Below, one piece after another: positions 56,556-62,830 of a stretch of DNA of 64,000 bases. How positions within the stretch are numbered: position 1 is the first letter of the stretch; each line of letters begins with the position of its first letter. A program made the position numbers and the translations under genes. The stretch lies in the IMG/VR virus record IMGVR_UViG_3300047375_000952, positions 85,404 through 149,403 of that record. One strand, given 5' to 3'. The notes under the pieces are model-generated. The model did no database searches, was not told the origin of the DNA, and saw only the letters and a program-made list of their open reading frames with translations. The stretch comes from a virus.

Positions 56556-57345
56556 CGACCTCAACTTCTTTCTCTGAACTATTAGGTTCATCCTCTACAG
56601 GAGACTCAGGCTCTTCTGTAGGAGACTCAGGCTCTTCTGTAGGAGACTCAGGCTCTTCTGTAGGAGGCTCAGGGAGGTTTATCATTGGAGGCACGATCAC
56701 AGAAAGAACATCTTCATGGTCTAAGAATAGGTTCTCCCCTTCAAGGCAGAGAGCGCCGTCCTTCTCGTATGCGTTTCTCATCACTAGATAGCCCTCAATG
56801 TGGTCTTTTGTGACTCCCGAAACCATGACACAACACACTAAGAAATGATCGCCGTATTCATCCTCTGCAAAGTCATCGTCGTCATAGAGAAAGAACGTGA
56901 ACGAGTTCACTTGCTTGACCCCATCAGCTTCGACTTCAGGATTCCACAGCTCAGCGAGGTAATCTTTGACTGTGGGTCGCTCCGCTTCAGGTATCCATGT
57001 GAGCGGTTTTGAGACTTGAAGATCCCCATCTTTGAAAGCGCCACGAACACCACAGGAGAAATAGGTGTCTGCTTTACGATTCGTTAAGAACTGCTCTAGA
57101 GTCAGATCAACGTCATCGTTGCTGAGATAGTAGTTAGTGCCTTTCTCCAAGTAGGAGAAAGAGACGTTCGCCATATTCTCTACAGCATAGCGGAAGAGGA
57201 AGTTCTCAATGTTAATCTGAGGCTTCCCCACCATGTTCTTGAGGAGTCTTTTCTTCTTGAGACGAGCCTTAGCCTTTCTCTTTCGGCGGAGGGCTTTCTT
57301 TTGCTTGTTAAGGTTTCTTGCTTTCGCGACAGACTTTTTATTCAT
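56548..57345 (-). CDS. Protein with basic N-terminus and EEPESPT repeats, 265 aa
   Basis: Residues 1-40 are strongly basic (KKALRRKRKAKARLKKKRLL), as in nucleic-acid or ribosome-binding tails. The middle (45-215) is a mixed domain I do not recognise. The C-terminus has EEPESPT repeated three times exactly, plus partial copies, then an acidic tail. The charge split suggests one protein bridging nucleic acid and a partner. Its leader contains a 10-bp inverted repeat and a block shared with the 3660 gene. Confidence 0.6.
   Translation of the reverse strand: MNKKSVAKARNLNKQKKALRRKRKAKARLKKKRLLKNMVGKPQINIENFLFRYAVENMANVSFSYLEKGTNYYLSNDDVDLTLEQFLTNRKADTYFSCGVRGAFKDGDLQVSKPLTWIPEAERPTVKDYLAELWNPEVEADGVKQVNSFTFFLYDDDDFAEDEYGDHFLVCCVMVSGVTKDHIEGYLVMRNAYEKDGALCLEGENLFLDHEDVLSVIVPPMINLPEPPTEEPESPTEEPESPTEEPESPVEDEPNSSEKEVEVDG
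56600..56662 (-). repeat. Three perfect 21-bp tandem repeats
   Basis: Three identical 21-bp units plus a partial fourth encode the EEPESPT repeats near the C-terminus of the 56548 gene. Identity at DNA level indicates recent expansion or slippage. Confidence 0.95.
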
Positions 57346-57357
57346 CTCTACTGCCTT

Positions 57358-57396
57358 TCAATCGGTACTTTTCTGATGGGGATTTATACCGATTGA
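57358..57396. promoter_or_regulatory. 10-bp inverted repeat TCAATCGGTA/TACCGATTGA in leader
   Basis: Perfect 10-bp arms (57358-57367 and 57387-57396) flank 19 bases containing TTTTCTGATGGGGATT. The left arm plus C (TCAATCGGTAC) also occurs at 63820-63830. Both copies lie 12 bases from a minus-strand start. It is a likely regulator-binding site or RNA hairpin. Confidence 0.55.
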
Positions 57397-57446
57397 GTCC
57401 GTCGCTTTCCACAACCTGAAAATATAGGTGCGGTAGATGTCCTAAC

Positions 57447-58250
57447 CTACCCTTGATCGCTAAGATTGCCTCCTGTATGAGAGGCTTTGACTAATCGGTT
57501 GTACTTCTTTCTCACAGAGAAAACTGACTTCTGTAGGCGAGCTGAGATTTCTCGGAAAGAAAGCCCTTGATCATCTCTAAGAGAGAGTAAGGTGGAATTC
57601 TCTTCATCTGTCCACCGATTGCTCGGCGCAATCATCAAACATCTCGCTTTCGCTCTTACAGCTTCAGGGCTTCTCCCTAGCTCTTGAGAGAGCGCGGTGA
57701 AAGACACTCCCTCTTGAATGCGTTGAGTTAAGGTTTCAAAGTCACTTTCAGTCCAAGGATTGATCTGTAGTGAAAGATTCATCTTAGTGGCTTTCAACTT
57801 GATTGAGAGGGGAGTACGCTTTATATGCTCCGAGATCTCTAGGGATGTCATCAGACCTACATTTTCCCTTAAGAAAGAAGTCTCTTTCCGAGTCCACTCT
57901 CCTTTTCTTTTCTTGGTTCTCTTGTAACCTCTAACCGAGCGCACAGGAATCCCCAAGTGACGGAGCTTGTAGTTAACCGAACTGACAGACCTTTTGAGGT
58001 GAGAAGCCATTTCAGGGATGGTCTTCTTCTTTACCGCTGTCTTAAGATATTTGATCTCATCTTCAGACCACGAGCTAGGAGGCTTCTTTCTCGATTGATG
58101 GTGCTTGACCCTCAGACCCAAAGAATGGAGCTTTCGCCTCACCGCGCCTTCACTGCGCCCCATTCTCTCGCTCAGTTCTTTAAGAGTGAGAAAGTCCACC
58201 ATCACAGAAATGGTAAGCACATCTTCAACTGACCACTTAGGAGCGCCCAT
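57447..58250 (-). CDS. Protein with five tandem Myb/SANT-like helix-turn-helix modules, 267 aa
   Basis: Five modules begin with W plus acidic residues at 6, 61, 119, 166 and 213 (WSVEDV, WSEDEI, WTRKET, WTESDF, WTDEEN). Each continues with a pattern like L..EIS..L.RS..SV..K...LGI. This is the Myb/SANT or GcrA-like trihelical DNA-binding fold, and the repeats make up nearly the whole protein. A multi-module array would read a long or repeated site. It may be a transcription regulator or a DNA-organising protein. The modules are diverged from each other, so the array is old. It starts six bases after the gene upstream ends. Confidence 0.75.
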   Translation of the reverse strand: MGAPKWSVEDVLTISVMVDFLTLKELSERMGRSEGAVRRKLHSLGLRVKHHQSRKKPPSSWSEDEIKYLKTAVKKKTIPEMASHLKRSVSSVNYKLRHLGIPVRSVRGYKRTKKRKGEWTRKETSFLRENVGLMTSLEISEHIKRTPLSIKLKATKMNLSLQINPWTESDFETLTQRIQEGVSFTALSQELGRSPEAVRAKARCLMIAPSNRWTDEENSTLLSLRDDQGLSFREISARLQKSVFSVRKKYNRLVKASHTGGNLSDQG

Positions 58251-58256
58251 TCTAAC

Positions 58257-58472
58257 TCACTCTTCGATAACGTGGACTTCGTAAAACTTAATGACCCAAC
58301 CATAGGTGTCTGAGATGTGGTCAAGTAAGTCGTGCTCATCAATCTCACCATGATCCTCGCCAAGAGGAATCTCGATCTTTTCAGGCAACTCAGAGTAAGG
58401 GGTCTCACCTTCGTAAGTCAGGCCGTCTACGGTGGGTTCTACCCACTTCAACACAACTCTCAAATGCTTCAT
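58257..58472 (-). CDS. Hypothetical acidic protein, 71 aa
   Basis: I do not recognise this protein. It is small and acidic, with strands MKHLRVVLKWVEP and WVIKFYEVHVIEE around an acidic helix (EDHGEIDEHDLLDHISDTY). It overlaps the upstream gene by four bases and is part of the minus-strand group that runs from 59226. Confidence 0.6.
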   Translation of the reverse strand: MKHLRVVLKWVEPTVDGLTYEGETPYSELPEKIEIPLGEDHGEIDEHDLLDHISDTYGWVIKFYEVHVIEE

Positions 58473-58696
58473 CTTTGACCTTCTTTCATAAGTCTTTTCA
58501 AATTATAGTAGGATGATTTTGACATCTCAACGACCCTACAGTCACCCACGCTTAAGAGATCAGGTCGAGGGCTAAAGCTAACGTACTGAGTTACACCTTG
58601 AGATTCACAGATGTGGACTTCCACAATCCTTGTGAGGTCTAGGTAAAAAAATAAGATAAAGAGTCCAATAAAGGCGACTGCACCTAGTTTCTCCAT
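58469..58696 (-). CDS. Small membrane protein, 75 aa
   Basis: One N-terminal membrane helix (LGAVAFIGLFILFFYL, about 4-19) is followed by a soluble tail with two Cys (C29, C53). This is the topology of a small anchored protein. It follows two bases after the SLOG gene stop, overlaps the next gene and has no recognised family. Confidence 0.6.
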   Translation of the reverse strand: MEKLGAVAFIGLFILFFYLDLTRIVEVHICESQGVTQYVSFSPRPDLLSVGDCRVVEMSKSSYYNLKRLMKEGQR

Positions 58697-58698
58697 GT

Positions 58699-59226
58699 TC
58701 AGTTCTCTTCCTTCAGAGCCCTCAGAAAATCTGCGAACTCTTCTTTCTGTGTTCTCAGGTTGTAGGTCGGAATACCGATGGCGCTCGCTGCTCTCACGGC
58801 ATAGCGCGTCCCACCTGAATCCCGACCTTCTTCCAAAGGATTTCCGTTACTCCAATAGACCACGAAGTCTACGGGGATGATACCCTCTACGGATTCAGAA
58901 TCACCGTAGATTTGATACATATTTCGAGTGATTAAGCCGATGGTGTAAGCCTTCATCTTTTCGAGAGGGTACTCCCAACAGACGTCAGAGGCTTTCTCAA
59001 TAGCCCACTCCTGTAGAGGGAAGTGACTCTCAGAGGGTCGCCATATCTGCTTGAACCCCCTGACGTTATTACACCCACGCTCAAAGTAAGTATCTGCGCC
59101 CTTTGCCCCTCCTGAGCGAAGCACATAGCCTTTCTCAGCGAAGAAAGAGCCGATCTTCTCCATCTGAAGTAGGACTTTCTGTGGTGTCTCACGCGAGCCG
59201 ATTCCTGTATAGTGTTTGACTCTCAT
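58699..59226 (-). CDS. SLOG/DprA-like Rossmann protein, 175 aa
   Basis: HYTGIGSRETPQKVLLQMEK opens a Rossmann fold. VLRSGGAKGADTYFERG is the classic (L)RSGGA.GAD..FE.G motif of the DprA/SLOG family seen in many phages. A later strand, DFVVYWSNGNP, and GGTRYAVRAASAIGIP complete the fold. SLOG proteins bind nucleotides or nucleotide-derived ligands, and single-domain phage copies have unclear roles. It is first of the minus-strand group 59226-56033 and has the TTCTGATAT motif upstream. Confidence 0.85.
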   Translation of the reverse strand: MRVKHYTGIGSRETPQKVLLQMEKIGSFFAEKGYVLRSGGAKGADTYFERGCNNVRGFKQIWRPSESHFPLQEWAIEKASDVCWEYPLEKMKAYTIGLITRNMYQIYGDSESVEGIIPVDFVVYWSNGNPLEEGRDSGGTRYAVRAASAIGIPTYNLRTQKEEFADFLRALKEEN

Positions 59227-59259
59227 TCTTATACCCTTTCATTCGAGTCTCCCAACCAC

Positions 59260-59268
59260 ATATCAGAA
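59260..59268 (-). promoter_or_regulatory. Promoter-like motif TTCTGATAT, copy 4
   Basis: The minus strand reads GGTTCTGATATGTGG about 34 nt before the SLOG gene start. The distance agrees with the other three copies. Confidence 0.5.
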
Positions 59269-59411
59269 CCTATGCGAGCCCTCCCATAGTTTATTTATCG
59301 GGGAGATGACCTTTTGGCGTATCTGCCTACCCACCACGTTAAGAAAGAAACCGCCATGAGAAACAGAGTGCTTTTAGCCGTCCTTACTCTTAGCAGTCGG
59401 TGAGGGCTGAG

Positions 59412-59549
59412 ATGCTTTACAAGCTGTGTGCCTGCGTCCTCTCTCTGCTCGCGCTCTTTGGTATTGCTCAGGCAGAGCCTAAGAAAGTAGAAGAGAAAAG
59501 AGTTTACTTTTCGAGCTCGGCTAAAGACTCTTTGAGGCACTCCAACTGA
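59412..59549 (+). CDS. Small secreted protein candidate, 45 aa
   Basis: An ATG with GAGGG five bases upstream opens a 45-codon frame. It starts with a signal-peptide-like stretch CVLSLLALFGIAQAEPKK, with likely cleavage after AQA, then a charged tail. Two tiny frames precede it (17 and 15 codons, the first ending as the second begins in ATGA). It overlaps the end of the minus-strand coiled-coil gene by 46 bases. The pattern recalls small exported or Rz1-like proteins, but there is no lipobox Cys after the cleavage point. Confidence 0.4.
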   Translation: MLYKLCACVLSLLALFGIAQAEPKKVEEKRVYFSSSAKDSLRHSN

Positions 59550-59686
59550 GCTTTTGTCTTCTCAATCTGCTCTCTGAGATCTCTCTCTTTATCTCTCTTA
59601 GTAGTTTTATGACCTCTAGGAAGTGAGGGAGACTCATTCATCTTTTTGATTACCTCGATACACCACACAGCAAACCTCTTTTCCAC
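59504..59686 (-). CDS. Small coiled-coil protein, 60 aa
   Basis: The C-terminal half (RDLREQIEKTKAQLECLKES) is a clear short coiled coil with heptad spacing. The GTG start at 59686 lacks a good ribosome site; ATG at residue 16, with GAGG about ten bases upstream, is an alternative giving 45 aa. I do not recognise it. The following gap to 59846 holds an A/T-rich weak hairpin and a 17-codon frame only. Confidence 0.45.
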   Translation of the reverse strand: MEKRFAVWCIEVIKKMNESPSLPRGHKTTKRDKERDLREQIEKTKAQLECLKESLAELEK

Positions 59687-59846
59687 ATAGATTTAGGTGT
59701 GTAAGAATACCTCTCAGTGAAGCAAAGAACACCAAAAACATGAGGTTTTTTTAAGGGATGGGACTTACTATGTCCAACCTAACAAGAAAGCTCAAAAGAG
59801 AATACGCAAAGAAAGGACTTTAGAGCGTATTTATTTAAAAGCTGAC

Positions 59847-60431
59847 TTAACTAAGGTTAATACTAACCTTAACATGATCCCCTTTTCTTCTAGAGTCATA
59901 TAAGTCCCAATGCCTCATAAATTCATTAAGATCAATCGCCTTTCCAGATTTTCGAGTGGAAGATACTACTCTTCCGTCAGAGTCCGACACGAACAGATAA
60001 CTGAACGCGATCTGCTCAGGAAACTCGTGTGAGAAAGAGAACTCTTGATGGTTAAAGGACACCAAAAAGTTAAACCGATCTTCAGAAGAAGTAACTCTAA
60101 TGGAAACAAGGTTACGATTCAAGCTTTCCCCAAGACCCATGCCCGCGATGATAGGCGTGATCTTATCCTCAAAGAATCTTAAAACAGACTCTCGATTTGA
60201 AACAAAAGAGGGCCTGATAGTAGACGCTTTTTTCCCCGATGTATCAAGTTCACTAACGTGGGGCTGATGGCCACATTTCTCACAAAAATAATAACCCCCA
60301 CCTAAAGCTTCAAGTGGCGTGTGGTAGCAATCGGGACAGTACAGATCGCCGTCATAATGAGTTGACTGTTTCTCAAGACGAGCAATCCTGTTCTCAAGAT
60401 TATGAAGGACTTCTGATGCAGATCTTCTCAT
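59847..60431 (-). CDS. Tagged zinc-ribbon protein, 194 aa
   Basis: The start at 60431 has CGGAG eight bases upstream. The tag is MRRSASEVLHNLENRIARLE followed by KQS. A zinc ribbon follows with C32, C35 (CPDC), C50 and C53 (CEKC). The C-terminal domain (about 75-194) is a mixed alpha/beta region I do not recognise, with strands NRNLVSIRVTSSEDRFNFLV and FSYLFVSDSDGRVV. The overall plan (tag, linker, alpha/beta domain of about 100 aa) is like the 4457 product. Function unknown. Confidence 0.65.
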   Translation of the reverse strand: MRRSASEVLHNLENRIARLEKQSTHYDGDLYCPDCYHTPLEALGGGYYFCEKCGHQPHVSELDTSGKKASTIRPSFVSNRESVLRFFEDKITPIIAGMGLGESLNRNLVSIRVTSSEDRFNFLVSFNHQEFSFSHEFPEQIAFSYLFVSDSDGRVVSSTRKSGKAIDLNEFMRHWDLYDSRRKGDHVKVSINLS

Positions 60432-60522
60432 GGTTTTTCTCCGTTTAGCTGTTAAAGAGATCATTTGTGAGAAAACATATAAAGTCTACCGAATAAGAAC
60501 GCCTCTGACCCCCTCCTCAATC

Positions 60523-60663
60523 TCAGCCCCATTTTGGGTTGATTTCTTTCTTAGATGACTCTCTGTCTGAGCAATTCTCTTTACGGTTAGTGGTAGGGCA
60601 TTTTGACCCCTCCCACGTCTCGCGTTTACACTTTAAGCAGTAGATTGTTCGCTCTGCGTACAT
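60523..60663 (-). CDS. Tiny cysteine-motif protein, 46 aa
   Basis: AAAGGAC lies about 11 bases before the ATG. The protein starts MYAERTIYCLKCKRETWEGS and has Cys at 9, 12, 22 and 31, a likely zinc-finger arrangement. The frame reads cleanly to TGA. It sits in the gap between the tagged zinc-ribbon gene and the 108-aa gene, on the same strand. It may be a small DNA- or protein-binding factor. Confidence 0.5.
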   Translation of the reverse strand: MYAERTIYCLKCKRETWEGSKCPTTNRKENCSDRESSKKEINPKWG

Positions 60664-60739
60664 TTCACATAAGTCCTTTCTTAATGTAAAGTGGGTAGGG
60701 ATGGGCTGTCAGAGGATATCAGCGCGATTTCGATCTCTG

Positions 60740-61066
60740 TTAAGAGTCCTTATCACAGATCGAGGGAAACTCATTTTCGATCTTTTGGGCGATATCTAAG
60801 ATATTATATAAAGAAAGATCAGTTGTACACTCCTCTTCCGCTCTCCCATACTCATATGAGAACGCAAAATCGAGTGCATAGGTTTTGATGTCGGGGCTCA
60901 TTTCTCTGCCCTGAGAAAGATACGTTGCCACGATCTTCGCGCCGTTCAGAATGTCTTCAATTGTAGGGTAATCCCCTAAGCCACAGGAATGTAGGTAAAC
61001 GAGATGATCTCTTGAGGTTGAGATTGCTTGTTCAGTGATATGGAGTGTCTCTTGACTGATCTTCAT
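60740..61066 (-). CDS. Hypothetical helical protein, 108 aa
   Basis: I do not recognise this protein. It is mostly helical and acidic, with EDILNGAKIVATYLSQGREM and YNILDIAQKIENEF, no Cys pairs and no membrane segment. AAAGGG precedes the ATG by about eight bases. Confidence 0.55.
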   Translation of the reverse strand: MKISQETLHITEQAISTSRDHLVYLHSCGLGDYPTIEDILNGAKIVATYLSQGREMSPDIKTYALDFAFSYEYGRAEEECTTDLSLYNILDIAQKIENEFPSICDKDS

Positions 61067-61111
61067 TACAGGACCCTTTTTTTCATTCTTATTTATGTAC
61101 TTGATAAGAAC

Positions 61112-61204
61112 CTATTCTTTCTTAAATAAATAGAAGAGAGTCACCCCCATCAAAAAACAATAGATGAACACTGAATAGTCGGGCAATATCTGTTCTGAGG
61201 GCAA
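61112..61204 (-). CDS. Tiny membrane peptide candidate, 30 aa
   Basis: A TTG start with AGGA eight bases upstream opens a 30-codon frame ending in TAG. It encodes a short polar start, one membrane helix (YSVFIYCFLMGVTLFYLF) and a KKE end. It lies between the tRNA-Arg(UCU) gene and the 108-aa gene on the same strand. Support is limited to composition and the ribosome site. Confidence 0.35.
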   Translation of the reverse strand: MPSEQILPDYSVFIYCFLMGVTLFYLFKKE

Positions 61205-61242
61205 GGGCTTTATCCTATTAAGAAAGAATAAGGTTAGATAAC

Positions 61243-61314
61243 GCACCAAGTAGGGCTCGAACCTACGACCTTGGGCTTAGAAGGCCCCTGCTCTTCCGAC
61301 TGAGCTATTGGTGC
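61243..61314 (-). tRNA. tRNA-Arg (anticodon TCT)
   Basis: A perfect 7-bp acceptor stem (GCACCAA/TTGGTGC), D arm GCTCAGTCGGAAGAGC, anticodon loop CTTCTAA (TCT, reading AGA) and T arm GTAGG-TTCGAGC-CCTAC. The top pair of the anticodon stem is a G-A mismatch. CCA is not encoded. It is the most distal of three genes in the minus-strand cluster. Confidence 0.9.
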
Positions 61315-61397
61315 TTAATGTTCCTTTTTTACCACAACCCACTAGGAACGACAGTGGGTGGAAGAAGCACTTTAAGTGCTACGTGATTATCTATACC

Positions 61398-61475
61398 TTA
61401 TTTACCTTTTGGCGCGTTACCTCGACCACCACCGCTTGGGTTAGGTGTCGAAGATGGATAGTTAGGGTTTCCCAT
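61398..61475 (-). CDS. Tiny protein, 25 aa, Pro/Gly/Asn-rich
   Basis: TAGGAG lies eight bases before the ATG, and the 25-codon frame ends in TAA. The product begins MGNPNYPSSTPNPSGGGRGN and ends APKGK; it is basic and disordered. TATAAAAATA lies just upstream and could be part of a promoter. It is between the two tRNA-Arg genes on the same strand. Confidence 0.45.
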   Translation of the reverse strand: MGNPNYPSSTPNPSGGGRGNAPKGK

Positions 61476-61646
61476 GACTATACTCCTATTTTTATATTGT
61501 ACTCTTAAGTGTAGTGGAGAAGTTTCTTAGCTTCTTAGGTCTAAGAGTTTGACCTACCTTGTTCCATATCAGTTCCTCACGACTAAGGGCTTTTGTGAGT
61601 TTACTGTCCTTGTGCTTGCTTTAAAGCTAAATCGCACCTACACGAT

Positions 61647-61677
61647 TTTCTTTTATTTAAGGAAGTAATAAAAGAAA
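61647..61677. terminator. 11-bp A/T-rich perfect hairpin between tRNA genes
   Basis: TTTCTTTTATT and AATAAAAGAAA pair perfectly around a nine-base loop. It lies just downstream of tRNA-Arg(CCT) on the minus strand. It lacks a GC-rich stem, so it may be a processing signal rather than a terminator. The rest of 61476-61693 shows nothing else to me. Confidence 0.35.
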
Positions 61678-61693
61678 GTAGATATGGTCTAAT

Positions 61694-61765
61694 ACACTCA
61701 ACAGGGCTCGAACCTGTGACCCCCACTTTAGGAAAGTGGTGCTCTTCCGACTGAGCTATGAGTGC
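61694..61765 (-). tRNA. tRNA-Arg (anticodon CCT)
   Basis: Acceptor GCACTCA/TGAGTGT (G-T at the end pair), D arm GCTCAGTCGGAAGAGC identical to the first tRNA, anticodon stem CCACT/AGTGG with loop TTCCTAA (CCT, reading AGG), and T arm ACAGG-TTCGAGC-CCTGT. CCA is not encoded. Confidence 0.92.
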
Positions 61766-61782
61766 TTAAAAAGACTACAGCA

Positions 61783-61791
61783 CCCCCCCCC
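61783..61791 (-). repeat. Homopolymer tract of nine C (G on the minus strand)
   Basis: A nine-base tract lies 18 bases upstream of the tRNA-Arg(CCT) gene. It matches in length the G tract before the 5680 gene. Confidence 0.6.
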
Positions 61792-61852
61792 GAAGTTGCT
61801 AAACCTTACTCTCAAACTACGATGTTGTAAGAAAGTAAGGAGGTAGTCTAGC

Positions 61853-61926
61853 ACACCTAACAGGAATCGAACCTGTAGTAGTCAGAGGAAGCCCACTGAC
61901 CGCTCTTTCCGTTGAGCTTTAGGTGT
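61853..61926 (-). tRNA. tRNA-like gene with enlarged anticodon loop (specificity unclear)
   Basis: Acceptor ACACCTA/TAGGTGT, D arm GCTCAACGGAAAGAGC and T arm ACAGG-TTCGATT-CCTGT are sound. The anticodon stem GTCAG/CTGAC encloses ten bases (TGGGCTTCCT) instead of seven, with a four-base variable loop. Candidate readings are TCC (Gly) or GGG (Pro). It may be a degraded or modified-function tRNA. It is nearest to the cluster promoter. Confidence 0.7.
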
Positions 61927-61995
61927 GGAGTAAGACTTATGCGAAATGTCAAAGATCAGAGGGCTGAGATCGAAGTCCTCTCAGCGCCATGTTAC

Positions 61996-62025
61996 ATTAT
62001 ACCGTAATCCGCACAGGCCGAATAA
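61996..62025 (-). promoter_or_regulatory. Sigma-70-like promoter for the tRNA cluster
   Basis: On the minus strand TTATTC, 18 bases, then TATAAT (perfect -10), about 70 bases upstream of the first tRNA-like gene. This is the only consensus -10 of this quality that I noticed in an intergenic gap. Confidence 0.55.
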
Positions 62026-62136
62026 GATTTTTTAGCTTTTCCCTACGAGCTTCCTCATATTTTTTGTCTCTTTACACTTTGGTAGTTAGTTTATTAAGCC
62101 TGAATGTGTACAGCCACCCATGAATGGAGAAAGACT

Positions 62137-62475
62137 ATGAGAAAAACAGCTTCAGAAGTAATCAATGAGCTTGAGAGGCGCATCACTCGTCTCGAAAGAA
62201 AGGCTTCTGTGAAGTACGTTGACCTCGAATATATCTACAAACTCGCACTGCTTTTTGGGCGTCAAAGGGGAGTTGAGAGCGTAAAGAAAGAGCTTCAGAG
62301 TTCTGGTCGAAATAGTGTCTCTATCTATCTAGCTAATGGAAACGTACTCTCTTATGAGATACACATGAGAAATGGACTCTTGGCGCTAACACCTGATGGT
62401 GCTGTTGGGTGGGGTCCTGTTTCTTTCGACGCCATGAAAGATATCCTTAATACGGATATTCAGAAGTACTCTTAA
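62137..62475 (+). CDS. Tagged protein (RKTASEV type), 112 aa
   Basis: The start at 62137 has TGGAGAAAG upstream, like the 4457 leader. The tag is MRKTASEVINELERRITRLE followed by RKAS. The remaining 85 residues form a small alpha/beta domain (VDLEYIYKLALLFGRQRGVE, then strands NSVSIYLANGNVLSYEIH) similar in plan to the ends of the other tagged proteins. Function unknown. It is followed 16 bases later by another tagged gene. Confidence 0.65.
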   Translation: MRKTASEVINELERRITRLERKASVKYVDLEYIYKLALLFGRQRGVESVKKELQSSGRNSVSIYLANGNVLSYEIHMRNGLLALTPDGAVGWGPVSFDAMKDILNTDIQKYS

Positions 62476-62491
62476 AATAAAGGAATCAGTC

Positions 62492-62755
62492 ATGAGAAGA
62501 ACAGCTTCAGAAATCATCCAAGATCTTGAAATGAGAATCGCCCGTCTTGAACTTGAAGATCCTAATAAAGAGACGAAGGTTCTTGAGACTCTCTTTGTCC
62601 AACTAGACGAATCATTCAAGAACTCTGTTGACTTACAACACATAATCAATAGGGACAGAGAGTTAAGAAATCATATCGCTGAGTACCTCAAGATCGAGGG
62701 TGCTAGCCGTAAGAAGCTTCAGAACTACGTCAAGAAAAGGTTGTTGGAAGCCTGA
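62492..62755 (+). CDS. Tagged helical protein (RRTASEI type), 87 aa
   Basis: The tag is MRRTASEIIQDLEMRIARLE; its first 23 nt are identical to those of the 4457 gene. The rest is fully helical (LETLFVQLDESFKNSVDLQH and GASRKKLQNYVKKRLLEA). AAAGGA precedes the ATG by about nine bases. It is the shortest member of the tagged set. The gap to 62830 contains only an 18-codon frame. Confidence 0.65.
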   Translation: MRRTASEIIQDLEMRIARLELEDPNKETKVLETLFVQLDESFKNSVDLQHIINRDRELRNHIAEYLKIEGASRKKLQNYVKKRLLEA

Positions 62756-62830
62756 GAGTCAGGGTCAATGATGAAAGCGATTAAGAGTGCCTTGAGTGAT
62801 GGAAACAACCTTAGTCAATCTTGAAGACAT

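Noticed and set aside
59295-59540. Minus-strand 81-codon frame
   Set aside because: The GTG start has no properly spaced ribosome site, it overlaps the coiled-coil gene on the same strand, and the plus strand has a better signal-peptide frame.
59770-59823. 17-codon plus-strand frame MSNLTRKLKREYAKKGL
   Set aside because: The ribosome site is plausible but the frame is too short for support without homologues.
61308-61508. Plus-strand 66-codon frame across the tRNA region
   Set aside because: It starts in a tRNA gene and covers the 25-codon minus-strand gene, and it has no ribosome site.
62771-62827. 18-codon frame after the 62492 gene
   Set aside because: It is very short and lies in a convergent gap; probably chance.
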